From NCBI GenBank assembly GCA_030386875.1, contig CM059567.1, positions 51,506,020-51,570,019 of the forward strand: a DNA stretch of 64,000 bases, in the 5' to 3' direction. Source of the DNA: Morinoia aosen. Lineage: Eukaryota; Arthropoda; Malacostraca; Amphipoda; Talitridae. The position numbers and the translations under genes are program-made. Shown in pieces: positions 24,917 through 37,745 of this stretch (the stretch's first letter is position 1; the number at the start of each line of letters is the position of its first letter). Below the pieces are notes generated by a model. It searched no databases. It saw nothing but the letters and a program-made list of their open reading frames with translations, and was not told the origin of the DNA.

Positions 24917-26935
24917 GTGGACTAATGACAAAAACATTGAACTAGCAGAAAATCTGAAACTGGCATTTATTGCACTGATTTATTTCGATTGCACTAGTGA
25001 AAATGAGTCATGTTTACGCCTGATATTGATCATCATTTTTGTTCAGGCAGATGTTATTTTTTTGTATTTGACCTCAGAGGAATTATTCACCAGTTTTGAA
25101 GACGAAACAAATAATTAATTACCAAACTTAACGCAAATTGATTAAACTCATTTACGCATGACTAAAAAATATCAATTCATTTAATTGTTTTCTTGCAAGA
25201 CACGCACGCGTCGCACAAAAAACAAACGCAATAAAAGTACGAAATTTGATTCTTTTGCTGATAAGCATTCCGAAGCTAAGCACGAAGCACGTAGAAAACC
25301 TGCGTCTGACATCTGAAGCGAAGTGAAGAAGCGCTTACTAGTTACGCCTATGGACTAAAAAGTTTAAAAGAAATACGATCTTGTCGTTGCATCCAAACTT
25401 TTCTGTGCTATAGTTTGAAAAACGTGCTGCCCGTGTTGTCGTGTGTAAGAATCTCAGAGGCTTCCAAATGAATCTCGTAGACATGACCTTCAATATGACT
25501 CGACGAGGTGCAATCTTGCACCTGTGGCAAAATAGTACCTGGCAGAACAGTAGATTTCCAAGATAAAAATAACACCGGCGTAATAAAATACGACTATTTT
25601 GCAAAAGTACTCCAATTCTAATAGATTACACAAGTTCGCTTATAAATTTTCTTGTAATGTTCTCAGACAGGATGAAAAGAGGGGTTCTGTGAGCAAACAA
25701 AAAGAACAGTGTTACGTATGATTTAGGTAACAAAATACGGGAAAAACAAAGATCCCGTTCAATATTATCGCGGTTTCAGGAAAAAATATAAATTTTAGTA
25801 GACATATTATAATTATACGGATCAAAATATTTCTTACTATTCACTCGCCATATCCTCACAATGTGCCGCAAGGAAGCAAATACCTTCATCACTGAATGTC
25901 AAGAGCATCGAGTTGGTGGCCTGGTGTTCATATTCAGCATAAAACATTCACTCGATAAGGCCTGGAAAACTTTGCAAGACGAACTCTAAAACTGAACAAA
26001 AACCTTATCTGACATTACTATTCTCATCACATGAAGCAGTTGTCCACTACATTGAATGAAAAATGACCCTGAGACCAATTTAGCTTTGGTGTTGCTCACA
26101 ATGATTCAATTACACGTGGCTGCCCCGCACGTGTTTCGCTCCCCTCAAAGCGACGGCAGTTAATCAGATTGCTGGTCTCGCTGGAGTCAGGGGGGTTGTT
26201 TGTATGTTACTTCAAGCTGTCCAACGAGGTGAAATATAGCGGAACGTTTGCAAGGAGTTGTTAGAAGTGAATGAACAGGCGAACCTAGAGTTCTCGAAAA
26301 ATTCCCACCGCGTTAAAATGCGGTCTGGTCCCACCAACGTCATAAGCGAAAACCTCAGCGAGTGAGAACGGAAAAATATTATTTTTATCGGAATCGCTTC
26401 AAAATATGTCAGGTAAACTACATGACATCACTTAGCATCACTATAGCTCTACAGTGAACAGCTACCGTTTTAAAGTTGATGGACATCGTTTTTGTTATAA
26501 ATGGAGTAGAGTATTGATTACATAATTAAATCTACAATACCGAATTATCCGGCAATACAGCTATTAACTAAAAGTAACAATATTACACACTAAACTGATA
26601 GTTGGAATTACACAAAAGAATTCAAAGCTCAATATGATGAAATGATGAAATAACACATAAAGGACATCATGTTTCCAATTCTGAAATAAACAGTTTGCAG
26701 AGATCCGTAAACGAGCAAGAAATGGAGTGTAAATTTGAAAACCCAAGAAAACACATCGGATCAAAATTATTTGGAACATGAGTTCTACCGCATTTTGTAA
26801 CCAGCAGTTTTTCAAGGATTTAAAGAAAAATCCCATCGCTATATAACTATTAGTCCGAGTTACCGTCAATAACTAAAAATAAGACTAATACTATAATATC
26901 AACGGTCTCTAACGACCTTGTTTCTGAAAACTTAC
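24917..26935. other. Unassigned spacer
   Basis: AT-rich, no gene or repeat recognised. Confidence 0.6.
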
Positions 26936-27046
26936 GTTGATTTTAACAGCTCGGCTACCCACCTCGAGCACAGGCTGGGGCTGCTCAGTGGCCACCAGGC
27001 AGGGGGACGGTCTTGTAAGGTACGATCCTTCTTCAGTCGTGTCCAT
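26936..27046 (-). CDS. Candidate orphan first coding exon, product unknown
   Basis: A 111-bp, GC-rich segment in AT-rich surroundings reads from an ATG (27046-27044), with an in-frame TAG upstream and no other ATG between, through 37 codons (starting MDTTEEGSYL, ending SRAVKIN) to a consensus donor AAC|GTAAGT. I do not recognise the peptide. It lies on the same strand as, and 6.4 kb downstream of, the bruchpilot exon. It ends in phase 0, as does that exon, so it could be an alternative first exon splicing to the same downstream exon, or the start of an unrelated gene whose remainder lies toward or past the left edge. Length is short enough that chance cannot be excluded. Confidence 0.35.
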
Positions 27047-30000
27047 TAGGTGTGTACGTGTGTTAGAGACAATGTGTCGCAGCACGCGTACAGTAGCCTA
27101 ATGACTCAAAAACATCACGTTTGATATAATTGTGAGGTAGGTAGTGTACATACATGCGTTCTGAAAGTGTGTATGAATAATTAATTATTAATGTTTTGAA
27201 GCGCATTGACTCATATGTATCAGTGATTTATTTCACCATCTATGTAGTGCAGAATTGAATTGTGAAACTTGCAAAATCATAACATTATATAACAATAGTT
27301 CCCATATTGAATATTAGGAGATGAATGCATAGAGTCATGTAAAGCGCCTGAAAATAAAATTGTGAAAAGTGTGGAAATGAAAAGTCGTGATTTGAAATTG
27401 AGTTCACGTCAGATGTCATCCACAGCTAGACCAAGATTGCAACTTATTGCTATGAGCTTCTAGGCGACTCAATTCAGGTTTAAATCGTGGACTCCAAATC
27501 AAGTGTATGAGGGGAAGAAAGGAAGACTTTTATGACTTTGATATCATTGATATGATTTAGGAAGCACTGTCGTAAGCAAAAATCCAGTGAGCGACAGGAT
27601 TGTGTCTGCGGCCAAATGAGTCTCAGCCACGACGCATTCTACTTCCTTACTCCCTAACTTCCAGAGAGAAGACTATTTCTCTGGCTCAAATGATCCCCGA
27701 CAAAGCGCTCAACGGCGTGTCCTGCAAAAGTCGATAATCGAATACCGCAACTCCGTAACACGACCCTCACTAAAGCGAGCGTTCTAGACCTTATTCCTGG
27801 CAAAGAGAGTTCTGGATCAGAACAAAAAAAGGCGATGATAATTCAGAATAAAAGCTTCGCGAAACAGGTTCCCCAAGACGGACAGCTTTCGCAACTGAAC
27901 CTTCAATGTGTTGCTCGAATCGCAAAGAGAAGCAGTTTCGTTGTCTCCATCAACAAACAGATCGTGAATGAATATGGCTACTGTTGAGTGCATAGCTACA
28001 TAGCGTTAACTAAGTTTCTTGGCACTTTTACCACGAAGTTCAGTCTACAACTGCTTCAAGCGAGTAACTAAAATCGGTGTTCAAGACAAAATGTGGAGGA
28101 TCCAAATCTGTGTTGATATTACACAGGCCACGTGTAGTCTTATCATACTCAAGTTCCATTTTTCAATGTTGGGTTGTCTAGCCGCGTCGAGTCGAGAGAA
28201 GCAAACATGGTCGACTGCAGCAGGTCACGGGTCTTCCCATCACTGAGCCGGCGTCGCTGTGGTGCGGCGCCAGCGAGTCTTCCTAGGCCACCCCGCCCTC
28301 CTCTTCCACTTTTCTTATTGCTTCATAAAGTTGAACAACTCTAGCGGCGACGATTTATGCAGCCAGATGCTCACGACGGCATTAGCCAACCGAGACGCAG
28401 TTTCGTGTCGAATGAGAATATAGTTGTTCATGTGGGAAGATTCTGAAAAAGTATTTACATGTTGGAGTTACTATTCGCTTGTGCGGAAAAATTGGTTCGA
28501 TTTTGCAAATTAATTGTGCGATAAATGAGTCTAAAAATAGGTTCAGACTACAGTATAATTAGTGATCCACCAAAAATTTCATTGAAGCACCATGGGAAAG
28601 TTAACATTCAGCTAACAAAAGATGATAAAACAGATGCAACAAAGTGGGCGTCTGTCGAACATCTCATGAGACGGGGACGAGAGTTACAGGGGGGGGGGGG
28701 GCCAGAATTTGAAAGTTAACACTTTCGAGTCACCCGTTTTTGCAACTTTGGAGGACCTTTACGCGATTGGAATTTCGTCACAGTACGAACGTAGTTTCAA
28801 ACATTTCCCTGTAGATTTTGAGCGCCCGAAATGAGCACTCGCCCAAACTTCAGGCTCAGCCGCAAGTGATCACTGCAAATTAATAAAGTTGCCTTCGCGT
28901 ATACAAAATGTGTCTCATTTCCAGTCTATAAATTAGGTCGACTCTTTATAATAACAAAATTTAAGGACAAATTCGTAGCGGCTTACATTAGGCGCGCCGA
29001 AACCACTACACCTGCACTTTATTCGTATAATTTAGTTTCTGGTTTGTAATTTTCGAATTACTATAAAAATGGATATATATAGTACGTTATGAAGGACATC
29101 ATGTTATGATGCCCTTATGAGAAGAACAACACCTAAAACTAAATGTTGATATCATACAATGAATTTCAAGTCACAGATTTGATTACAACATGTTTCCACA
29201 ACAAATCTCTCATATAACACCGTGTATCAGTCCCTCAGCCGAGCTACTAGAATCATTCAATGCCCAGCTACACTACACGACCCTAAGCCCCTAACGCCTG
29301 AGGGCGCCTGGTGCGACAGGTGATAGGGAACAACCGCGCGTTCATTGAGTGACGAGACAGCGTTGCGAGCGCGTCACTGCACAGCTCTTGGCAAGTGGCC
29401 ACTCGTATTGTTGCAGCAGGCCGCATTTAGATTATAACGGTTTGTTGACACTCGACTAGCGCTCAAGCTGTCTGTATATTAGTGGCCGGTGACGAAAGCG
29501 CCCCATGCCGATAAACTCTGGCGCCCGAGAGCGTCGAGGGCTCAACTCGTTAGCGCCTACCATGCGCGCATGCGGTGTACCGTGTACTTGAGCTTATTAA
29601 AAGGGTTTTGCAAACGTGTATTGCATTTTTATTTAACTCAGCTGTTTTCCCTGTGTTTTAGTTTTTGTTCATTGTTCCTCCTTTCGCGTATGGAAGGTTA
29701 GCTTTTATTTTATATTATTCATCACAACCTCCTACATTCTTGAATTATTTCAGTGCTCCTTGGTCGAGATGCTCCGCATTCAAGTAACCACGGACTGAAG
29801 ATTACATTTCCAATTTATACCTTGCGTTGAAATTTAGGTGCATGATTAATACCTCGGATTTTTCTCCATAACCAACTACTGCCAGTATTTGCTCGGTAAT
29901 CATGCATCTAAGAAATCACTACGCATCATACAGGAGTGATCGAGCCGCCAATAAATTTTCGTGTTCGTGCAAATTTTAAAGTCATTCAATCCGAGAAACA

Positions 30001-30698
30001 GGACCTTCCCAAACCTGAACAAGCATTAACTTTATACATCTTATGCTTGGCAATGTGCTCAGCGATAAAAGATATTTCTAACTACTTTTTCCAATATTTC
30101 CTGAAGGCAATTCCGTATTTGTACGTATGTGAGCATATTTTCAGGCGATACTGCAAATGCTTGGACTAGGGTAACTGTTCTCCCTTTTGAGATTACAATT
30201 TAAACAATTTAAACAATTTGAACAATATATTTACCACAGGTGATACAGAGATACGACGGATCACTCTACAAACTAGTCTATGGTCCTAAATGCTTAGATG
30301 ATATTTGTGAAGCTCTGTGATGCTTGTATTTAGCAATATGATCTCGTGTTCTTGTGTCTATGACAGAAATTTAAATAACTCGTGTGAGGCTACTCGAGTT
30401 TTCTATCATTTCTCCAAACACGCGTCAGTTTGGAGCAAATTTACCCGTATTTGTGATACTCTATTAGTTTTTTAATATGACTCATCTTTTGAGACATTCA
30501 AACCTAAGTGAAAATGTATTTAACCCTTCAAAACAGGTTGTAAAATTGCTAAATAGTAGCCCTTGTGAAGCAAAATAATTATCACCGCATCAGGTTCGAA
30601 TAGGAAAAATTATCATCGTGCAGCATAGCGATTATGACCGTATTATAAAATAATTACCTTTTATTTCAACAATTATCTACGTATAAAAATTTATTGGC
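27047..30698. other. Unassigned spacer
   Basis: No gene recognised. CpG-rich patches at 28190-28300 and 29280-29590 are possible promoter regions but carry no clear exon. Confidence 0.5.
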
Positions 30699-30873
30699 GC
30701 CGCAGAACATAATAATAAGTGTCATACCACAAATTAATTGAGGTCGTTGAGCAAAATAAAAAAAAACATATTACAAATTAATTAGCGTCGTACAGCAATA
30801 CAATGCGGAAAGCAACAAATTAACTAACGTTGTATAGCAATATAATGTGTCAACAAATTAATTAGCGTCGTAC
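30699..30873. repeat. Left arm of a 1.4-kb inverted repeat
   Basis: 175 bp, nearly perfect reverse complement of 31926-32097. Built from about 55-60 bp subunits ACAAATTAATTAGCGTCGTA and ACAAATTAACTAACGTTGTA followed by TAGCAATATAATG. Further diverged subunits continue to about 31010. Confidence 0.85.
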
Positions 30874-31925
30874 AGCTATATAATGCGTAAATCAACAAAT
30901 TAATTAACGTTGTATAGCAATATAATGTGCAACAAATAAATTCGGGTCGTAGAGCAAAACAATTTGTGTCGTAAGGGATACACTTGTGTTGTCGTATAGC
31001 AAAACGACTAAAGATGATGTCACACAAGTTGATGAACTTTAATTTTTAAGAGGCTAGACACGCTGGAATTTCAAGACACTGAAGCAGGCCAATAAATGTG
31101 CATAACTACTAAATCATAATGTGGGCTTAGCGAATCATTTTTCCTATCAGCTCGTTGTTTCCTTGTGAAAAACTCGTCTAGGAGCGAATCAACTTATTCA
31201 GGTCATTATGTATTTTCGAGATATAAGTTTTGATTGAAGGCCTCCTAATTTTGAATTCTGCAATTGCGGGCACGGCCGAAAAGGACGATTCTCACAAGGA
31301 AGTAAGACACATTAACACACGCACAGTACACGGCAGTTGTCCAGGAGGCAGTTCTGTGTATACCACTGTATGTCACTTTACATTCATCATGTCCTGGCTC
31401 CAAGTGTTGTTATACTTCCCAAATTCTAATAAATCATTTCCATACATTCTGACTTGGAGCAGAAGAGGGATAACGTCACTAATACCTTCACAAATGGAAT
31501 AGCCAACTCAATTTATCGATAGAAATCGTAAACGCTCACTCTAGCTAGGAAGCGCTAATGAAAACTTTTTAAATTACGTCTTTTAAAATAAAATAAATTT
31601 AAAGTAACTTCATTTGAAGTGACATCCGCGTACAAGATTAGTGAGGTGAGCTGGTTAGAAGATCGATACTAGTACAAGTTTCTACTGACCGACATATAAC
31701 AAGGAGTTAACAAAGACGTGAGTTAAAAAGTGGTAGATGCAGTTTGTTTTTTTGTAGACATGCTCGAGTACTTAGAACCTACTTACGGCATTTATTGAGG
31801 GACGTTAGCTTTCATAACACTCATGAGGGCGAACGAGAGTATAAGAAGAACGAGATTATATAAGGGAGAAGAACGAGTCTCTACAAATTAATTAGCGTCG
31901 TACAGCTATATAATGAGGTAGACAT
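30874..31925. other. Spacer inside the 30.7-32.1 kb inverted repeat
   Basis: Diverged repeat subunits up to about 31010 and again from 31884; the middle holds no recognised gene. Confidence 0.6.
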
Positions 31926-32097
31926 GTACGACGCTAATTAATTTGTTGACACATTATATTGCTATACAACGTTAGTTAATTTGTTGCTTTCCGCATTGTA
32001 TTGCTGTACGACGCTAATTAATTTGTAATACGTTTTTTATTTTGCTCAACGACCTCAGTTAATTTGTGGTATGACACTTATTATTATGTTCTGCGGC
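31926..32097. repeat. Right arm of a 1.4-kb inverted repeat
   Basis: 172 bp reverse complement of 30699-30873, from GTACGACGCTAATTAATTTG to TATTATGTTCTGCGGC. Just before it, 31884-31919 carries one subunit in the direct orientation, giving a local palindrome at 31889-31955. Confidence 0.85.
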
Positions 32098-33436
32098 TCC
32101 AACATTGTGTTGCATGATGAGATTCATTTTCTTATAAATCATCTATCAGCCTGGGCGAAACATGAGAGTTTTGTTAGACTTCATGTGACCGCGGAGCAAG
32201 AGGCTATTTTCCGTGCAATAATATTGCTCCATATATGCTCCTTCACTAAGTCAATCAATAATTTTTTTGACTTTGTAACCTATGAATTGTGAAAAAATGT
32301 ATCTCAGTTCTAAAGTTTAGAAACAACAAGAATTCAATTCAACAAAAACAGAGGTCTACCTCTGCATAACCTCTGCAAAAATGACTTGCAACCATAGAGG
32401 ACAACGCAAGAGATTGTACACAAATGAATTAAGAATGCCAGTTGTTGTTGTTTGGCTTTATTGAACAATAGTATCTTATCAACAAATCTTGAACAATAAA
32501 ATCTTGTTTTCCTGACATTAGAACTGCAATAATCTTGCAGGGACGATGGAAGTTGTAAGCACTTAGACAATCATAATTTTTTAGCCTCTCTGATATCTGC
32601 TCCACTGGTTAATTTCCATGACGAAAAAATATTTTCCTTTAGAATTTTTCAACGCTTAAAAAATGTGTTTTTTTTCTGCGCCAACAGGTAAAGCAAAACG
32701 CTTGCACGCTAAATTCAAACTTGGTTTTCCGGCATAGTAAAAAAGTTGCGATTTTGGTTTCGGTGAAAGAACCATTTAACGTCTCTTCAAAATAAAGCAT
32801 CGGGAACTTGCAATACTTCGCGCTACGTTCACCAGAAATTTGCCCTGCTAATTCAATTTGCCCTACCCGATCAATTTACCTTGTTCAAAGACAAACGCGT
32901 GCTGAAAATCTATTGTTTTGCAAGTTTAGCGCTGCTGCAGCCTTCAATGCGTTTAAGGAAATCAAACAATTAGTGACATGAAACAAGTTTGTGTAAATAT
33001 TCTACTCACAAGCAAGAAACTAGGTCTGTATAACTTGTGATCATTCCTCACTCGCATACCGCCCATGTGCATGAAATATTCAACTGTAATGTAATGTGGC
33101 GATATTACGAATTGGTTTCTGGCATCAAAAACTTACACTCATGAAAAATTAGACTGACAAACAATGTAATAATACAATAAATTCTTCGCAGTTTGAGTAA
33201 CTGGAATCAAGTGAAATTTTAACTTCTGATGAAAATAAGCCGCAATTTCTGAAAGAACCTGATATCCGTTCAACGCTTCCCGCAATTGCACAGAGTACGA
33301 AAATTTCTGCAACAGTTCTCTACTCTAGTAATTAGTTACAAAGTAAAATTTCGCTGATATATGTTCAGTAACTAAATTAAGTTGCAAGGTTACGGCAGAA
33401 ATGATCCAGTAACGACACAGGAATCATGAAACTCAC
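32098..33436. other. Start of the long intron downstream of the bruchpilot exon
   Basis: AT-rich intronic sequence. No continuation exon of the ELKS coiled coil was recognised. Confidence 0.6.
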
Positions 33437-34210
33437 CTGATTTTCAGAGTTGAGCAGTTTGAGTTGGTCGTTGATGAGAGAATACTTGGCGCTTTCCTCT
33501 TTCCTCAACGCTCGTTCCTTCTTCAGTTCAGGGGACCAGAAGGTTTTGATAGAATGCATAGATGAACCTAGCTTTTGGTTGGTCAATTCTAACTCTTTTT
33601 TCAAGTTTGAAAGTTCCTTATTAAGGTCGGTATTGTGTAGTTGTAATTCCATGAGGTAATTATCTCTACCCATGGGTGGCCCACCAAGTCCTGTATGGCT
33701 GGGAGACACTCGAGTGCGCCCATGATACATGTCGTCTTCCAACATGGCAGTACGATCCAAGGATCGGTCTCTCCTGCCCATCGTATCCATTCCTCTATCC
33801 AAACCTCGATCCAGCCCCCGGTCCAACACTCTATCCATAGAACGGTCTCTGGGATCACGGATGGGCAAGAATTCCCTATCGTGAGCTTCCCGGTCCAGCG
33901 AATGATAATTCCTACCCAAACTTCGACTTTGGCTGCGGCTTCGGTCAGCCCTGTGGTGAACCCCAGGGGCCGAGCCGCTGCGGGCTTCCATGGCGACTGT
34001 GTGCGGATCCATGTAGCTTGGCGGTAATGTGTGATCAGGAGACGGAATACGAGTACTTGCTGAACGGGAACGTCGGGATATCGGGCTAACGGGCCGCGGG
34101 CCGTCAGTGTAGTACGACGGGTCGGCGCTTAAGTCTCGACGAGATGGACGAGGTGACTTGCTGCTCGGCGCACTGCCGCTGCCCACGCCTCCATACATGT
34201 CACGTGACAT
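33437..34210 (-). CDS. brp: Bruchpilot/ELKS-CAST-ERC protein, N-terminal coding exon (partial gene)
   Basis: This is the first coding exon (258 codons, phase 0) of an ELKS/CAST/ERC-family scaffold of the presynaptic active zone, called Bruchpilot in insects; it tethers calcium channels and synaptic vesicles. The ATG at 34210-34208 has an in-frame TAA a few codons upstream. The exon ends at a consensus donor, CAG|GTGAGT (33437/33436). Residues 1-180 are low complexity: Ser/Pro/Arg-rich with SRSxS runs and a DRGLDRG-type Arg/Asp repeat around residues 120-145. From about residue 185 the highly conserved ELKS block begins, including ELELTNQKLGSSMHSIKTFW and KEESAKYSLINDQLKLLNSE, the start of the coiled coil. 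The next family exon (beginning around KQAM) was not recognised anywhere between 33436 and position 1, so the following intron probably runs off the window (over 33 kb) unless a short exon was missed. The C-terminal coiled coils are therefore absent here. Confidence 0.92.
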
Positions 34211-36162
34211 ACCAACATACCGTTACCACTTTCACAAAATCACACTCATGGTAAATACCACATCCTGACCGTTCGAAATGGGTAAGATTCAGCTACCGAC
34301 AGCGGAGTTGGTCGTAGCGGACCACACCTTCGCACGCTCGAGCGAGACTGTGGCAACGATCAATGCTTCCGTCTCTTCCCTCGGTGGCAGGCAGACTCCG
34401 CATGTCGCCAGACCGCACAACAGCCCTCGCTTGAAGGACGGCCAGACATGCAGGAGTAGGGCTCCTTGCTCCTAATTGCTCCCAATTGCCATCAGGGAAT
34501 TAGGTAAACTCAAAAGTTCTCTTTGATAAACTTTGAGTTGTATTTCTTCACGGTTTTTGGGATGAATAGTTATAAAGAGGGCTGACCCTCTAGTTTCTCG
34601 CCTCCTTCCCCCTTTTGATCAGGGCTCTTATTCGCAATATTCCTTTCGTAACATCATAAGCTATAAATATGCATTAAAACTTGGGGATGAAAGTTTTTGT
34701 AGGTGAGGACTTCCATGAACTACAAATTAAGTGAGTTCTGTTTATGAGGAAACGAGTGGAATTAAGAGTTAAAGTTGGGGTGTTTAGGTTGTGTAGCATC
34801 GTACCGTGTGCGCAAATTGCAATCACAATTAGGCAGGATGCTAGAGAGGAACGTAAGACTTGCAGCACAGTCTGCGCTCTCGTCTCTGTGTGCTGATGAG
34901 TGCAGCGTGAGGAGCAGCGTGCAGAGATGGGTGTGGCAATTAACTATTGGAAAATTATAACTCTTTATCACAGAAATATTGCCTGTGTAGGTCATCACAG
35001 TTTGAGCTCGGATTTGTCTAATAAAACTGTAGCTAATACACCGTGACTCTGGTAAATTTTACTAACGAATTTCAGCAAAAGTGTCTATTTTAGGTTTTTT
35101 TAAACCAGTGAGGGAGACTCAACACGTTGCGCTGAATAAAACTGTATAAATGAGAACCTATGTGTAGAGTTCAGTTTTCATAATTATTTTTTGAGCCTAT
35201 CTGTAGCCGCAAAGAATCATTTTCGAACTTAACAGAGGTACTTCGCTCATATTTTGAAATAAGACTAAAATGCTGTTTTTATTGTTTACATTTTTGAATT
35301 ATTTTTTATTTCTTAACAGGCTAGTAACCATTTTACGTCGTGTCTCCATGACATTTGCCTTCTGTTTTTAATAAACAATAGTTGTATAGATAAACTTAAT
35401 GGTAACTACAAGACCTTGTTGACTTCATCACCAGTGCCTGACAAGAGATCGTCGCTTGTAGAGGACACACAACTCTAGTTGTCTGCGCCCTACAACGTCT
35501 TCGCCCTCCGCGCCCTGGAGTTGCTCCAACATGCTCTCTCCCACCTCTCCTCCTCAATTAAAGTAGGCGAACTAAAAATTTTCAGCGCGCAAACCTTCTC
35601 ATGTGACACGACAGAATTTATGTGATTCCCTTCTCTTAAATCTAACTTACGCTGAATTTTTAATATAAATTTAATGCTGAATTCTCAATTCAACTCGCGG
35701 AGTGAAAATGACCTTCTCTTAAATCTAGCTTACGCTGAATTGAGAATTCAACTCGCAGAGTAAAAATAATAATTGCATGAAAGTAGAGAACTTGGGATCG
35801 GTATCTTAACTTCACTAGAAACTTAAAAGGGAATTTTAAATTGGCTACTATTTAAAATTTTAGCCATAAGTAAAATGCAAAATTTTCTTTTAAAACTCGC
35901 CTTTTTATAAATCTTTAATTTCTCTCACAACAGTTCAGGCAAAAATAGCAGCAACATGCAAGTCTTTTCATGACATTAAAAGCAGCAAAGCACTCACGAA
36001 TTTCTGGTCCAGAAAGAACATTTCCCAGCATAACGCTCTGAATGAATGCAGCAACCGCATCACAGACCATTTTAATTCATAAATTATAAGTTACGTTTAG
36101 AGAATTGCGAATACAAAGATGCTATCAAGGCTATAGCGGGCTGTAGGAACGAGGCAGAAAAG
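34211..36162. other. Region 5' of the bruchpilot exon
   Basis: The first 280 bp (34211-34490) are GC-richer and probably 5' UTR or promoter-proximal. Beyond that no gene was seen. A duplicated block (CCTTCTCTTAAATCTA, and GAATTCAACTCGC) occurs at 35628-35765. Confidence 0.5.
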
Positions 36163-36375
36163 AGGGTACGCCCACGCGAGGCAGGGTGCCTGAGAGAAGG
36201 TACGCCAAGTAAGGGTACGCCGAGGGAGGGTACGCCGAGGGAGGGTACGCCGAGGGAGAGTACGCCGAGGGAGGGTACGCCGAGGGAGGGTACGCCGAGG
36301 GAAGGTACGCCCAGGGAGGGTACGCCGAGGGAAGGTACGCCGAGGGAAGATACGCCGAGGGAGGGTACGCCGAGC
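36163..36375. repeat. 15-bp tandem array, about 12 copies
   Basis: Units GAGGGAGGGTACGCC with minor variants, from about 36186 to 36372 and a diverged unit near 36167. Purine-rich on the plus strand. Open on the minus strand as PPSAY repeats because the period is five codons. Confidence 0.95.
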
Positions 36376-36974
36376 TCTGAGGCTTGATTTTCGAACGATT
36401 CACGCCATCGTGACGGTATAGTTGGCGGCGTATAAAGGGTGTTGCCAAATTGTTGCTACAAACTTCGGCTACTAGAAGAAGATATAAGCACTTTTTTATC
36501 CATAAAAAAGTTCAAAACTCTGCGTTGATGAGATATTATGCCTATAAGCCTTCAGAGACTCATTTTTTGCAGCACGATGGCGAATTCGTAATAGACAGGA
36601 ACTGAGCAATAAGGAGAATTAGACTTGTCAAATTCAGGCAGGATTGACGCCATACCCAATTATTCTTAATTGCAAAATGTAAAATTAACGCCATACCCAA
36701 TTATTCTTAATTGTAAAATGCTCATGTTGATCCTGTTGTGACGCAGTGTCGTCCTTTACACTCTTCCAGTATGCTTCGGCCACACCATTTGAAGTTGTTT
36801 TGACTTTCTCGTTTTGCCCCAGCAATCTTGATAATGTTACGGTTGGCATTGTACATCGGTCCCTCTCATCTATTTTGAATCCGGTGAATTTTTCTGTGCC
36901 AAAGCTTGTAGTATACGAAATTTAAATTTTTCCGTTATTGTAAAATCCTTCATTTCATCCATACCAGGTATTTT
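36376..36974. other. Unassigned spacer
   Basis: Contains a 42-bp tandem duplication at about 36645-36722 (GCCATACCCAATTATTCTTA units). Confidence 0.6.
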
Positions 36975-37745
36975 AGCTTACTAGTTGATACAAAACAATG
37001 TAAAACTGCCTCTAGCATCAACCTAGCAGTCAAAGATGCAAATTAATTTTGGATCTACCCGTTGTACTTTCAACCTTTAATCCCTCATTTCACTAGTTCC
37101 AACGTTCGTAAGCTCAAATTTCAAAATGGAAGTGCACCAACTGGAGTGTTCTTAACAACGCATCACATGTGCAATGTTTTCTTGACCCCTTGAAATAAAA
37201 TCCAGTGTTAAAATCAGACCAACACAACGGAGAGAATGCATTTATCTACATACGTACTTTTCTCTTAATTATTTGTTCCAAAACCTAACCGATAGAAATA
37301 TTACGATCCTCATGTATTTGATATCAACACAATGGAAGGAATGCATTTTCTTTGTACTTTTCTCCCAACCATTTGTTTCAAAATCAACCAATATAAATAT
37401 TACGATCCTCATGTATTCGATCTCAAGTCATGGTCTTGACTTTAAGATACTCGTAAGTACTTTTCGCTCATATTGAAGCTTTTTGAACATGCGACTTAGT
37501 TCATTAGCAATTTTTTACTTTCCTGCGCTCGTGTGTACATTGGTGTTCCAGCTATGTAGCAAATATTACGGACTCGTGATCCAATAACGCGCACCCTAAC
37601 AAGAGTATTTTCAGTTATGTGTCACAGGGATTTTGTGTTCTTAGTGACTCCCTTTCATCTTGCATTTCCAAACCCAAATTAATTACCGCAAAGAGAGAGA
37701 GGATGTTAAATGTGAGGGTATTTTAGTACATACTTTCTCTACTTC
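36975..37745. repeat. Left arm of a 2.8-kb inverted repeat
   Basis: Imperfect reverse complement of 39035-39725. Shared blocks include GGATCTACCCG, CCCTCATTTCACTAGTTCCA, CAACGCATCACATG, CTCCCAACCATTTGTTTC, CAAGTCATGGTCTT, CGCGCACCCTAACAAGAG, TGTGTCACAGGGATTT and GTGAGGGTATTTTA. This arm also contains a 107-bp tandem duplication (about 37221-37430) that is single in the right arm. Confidence 0.85.

Noticed and set aside
28019..28300. CpG-rich patch as a possible exon or CpG island
   Set aside because: No consistent splice signals with an open frame were found on either strand.
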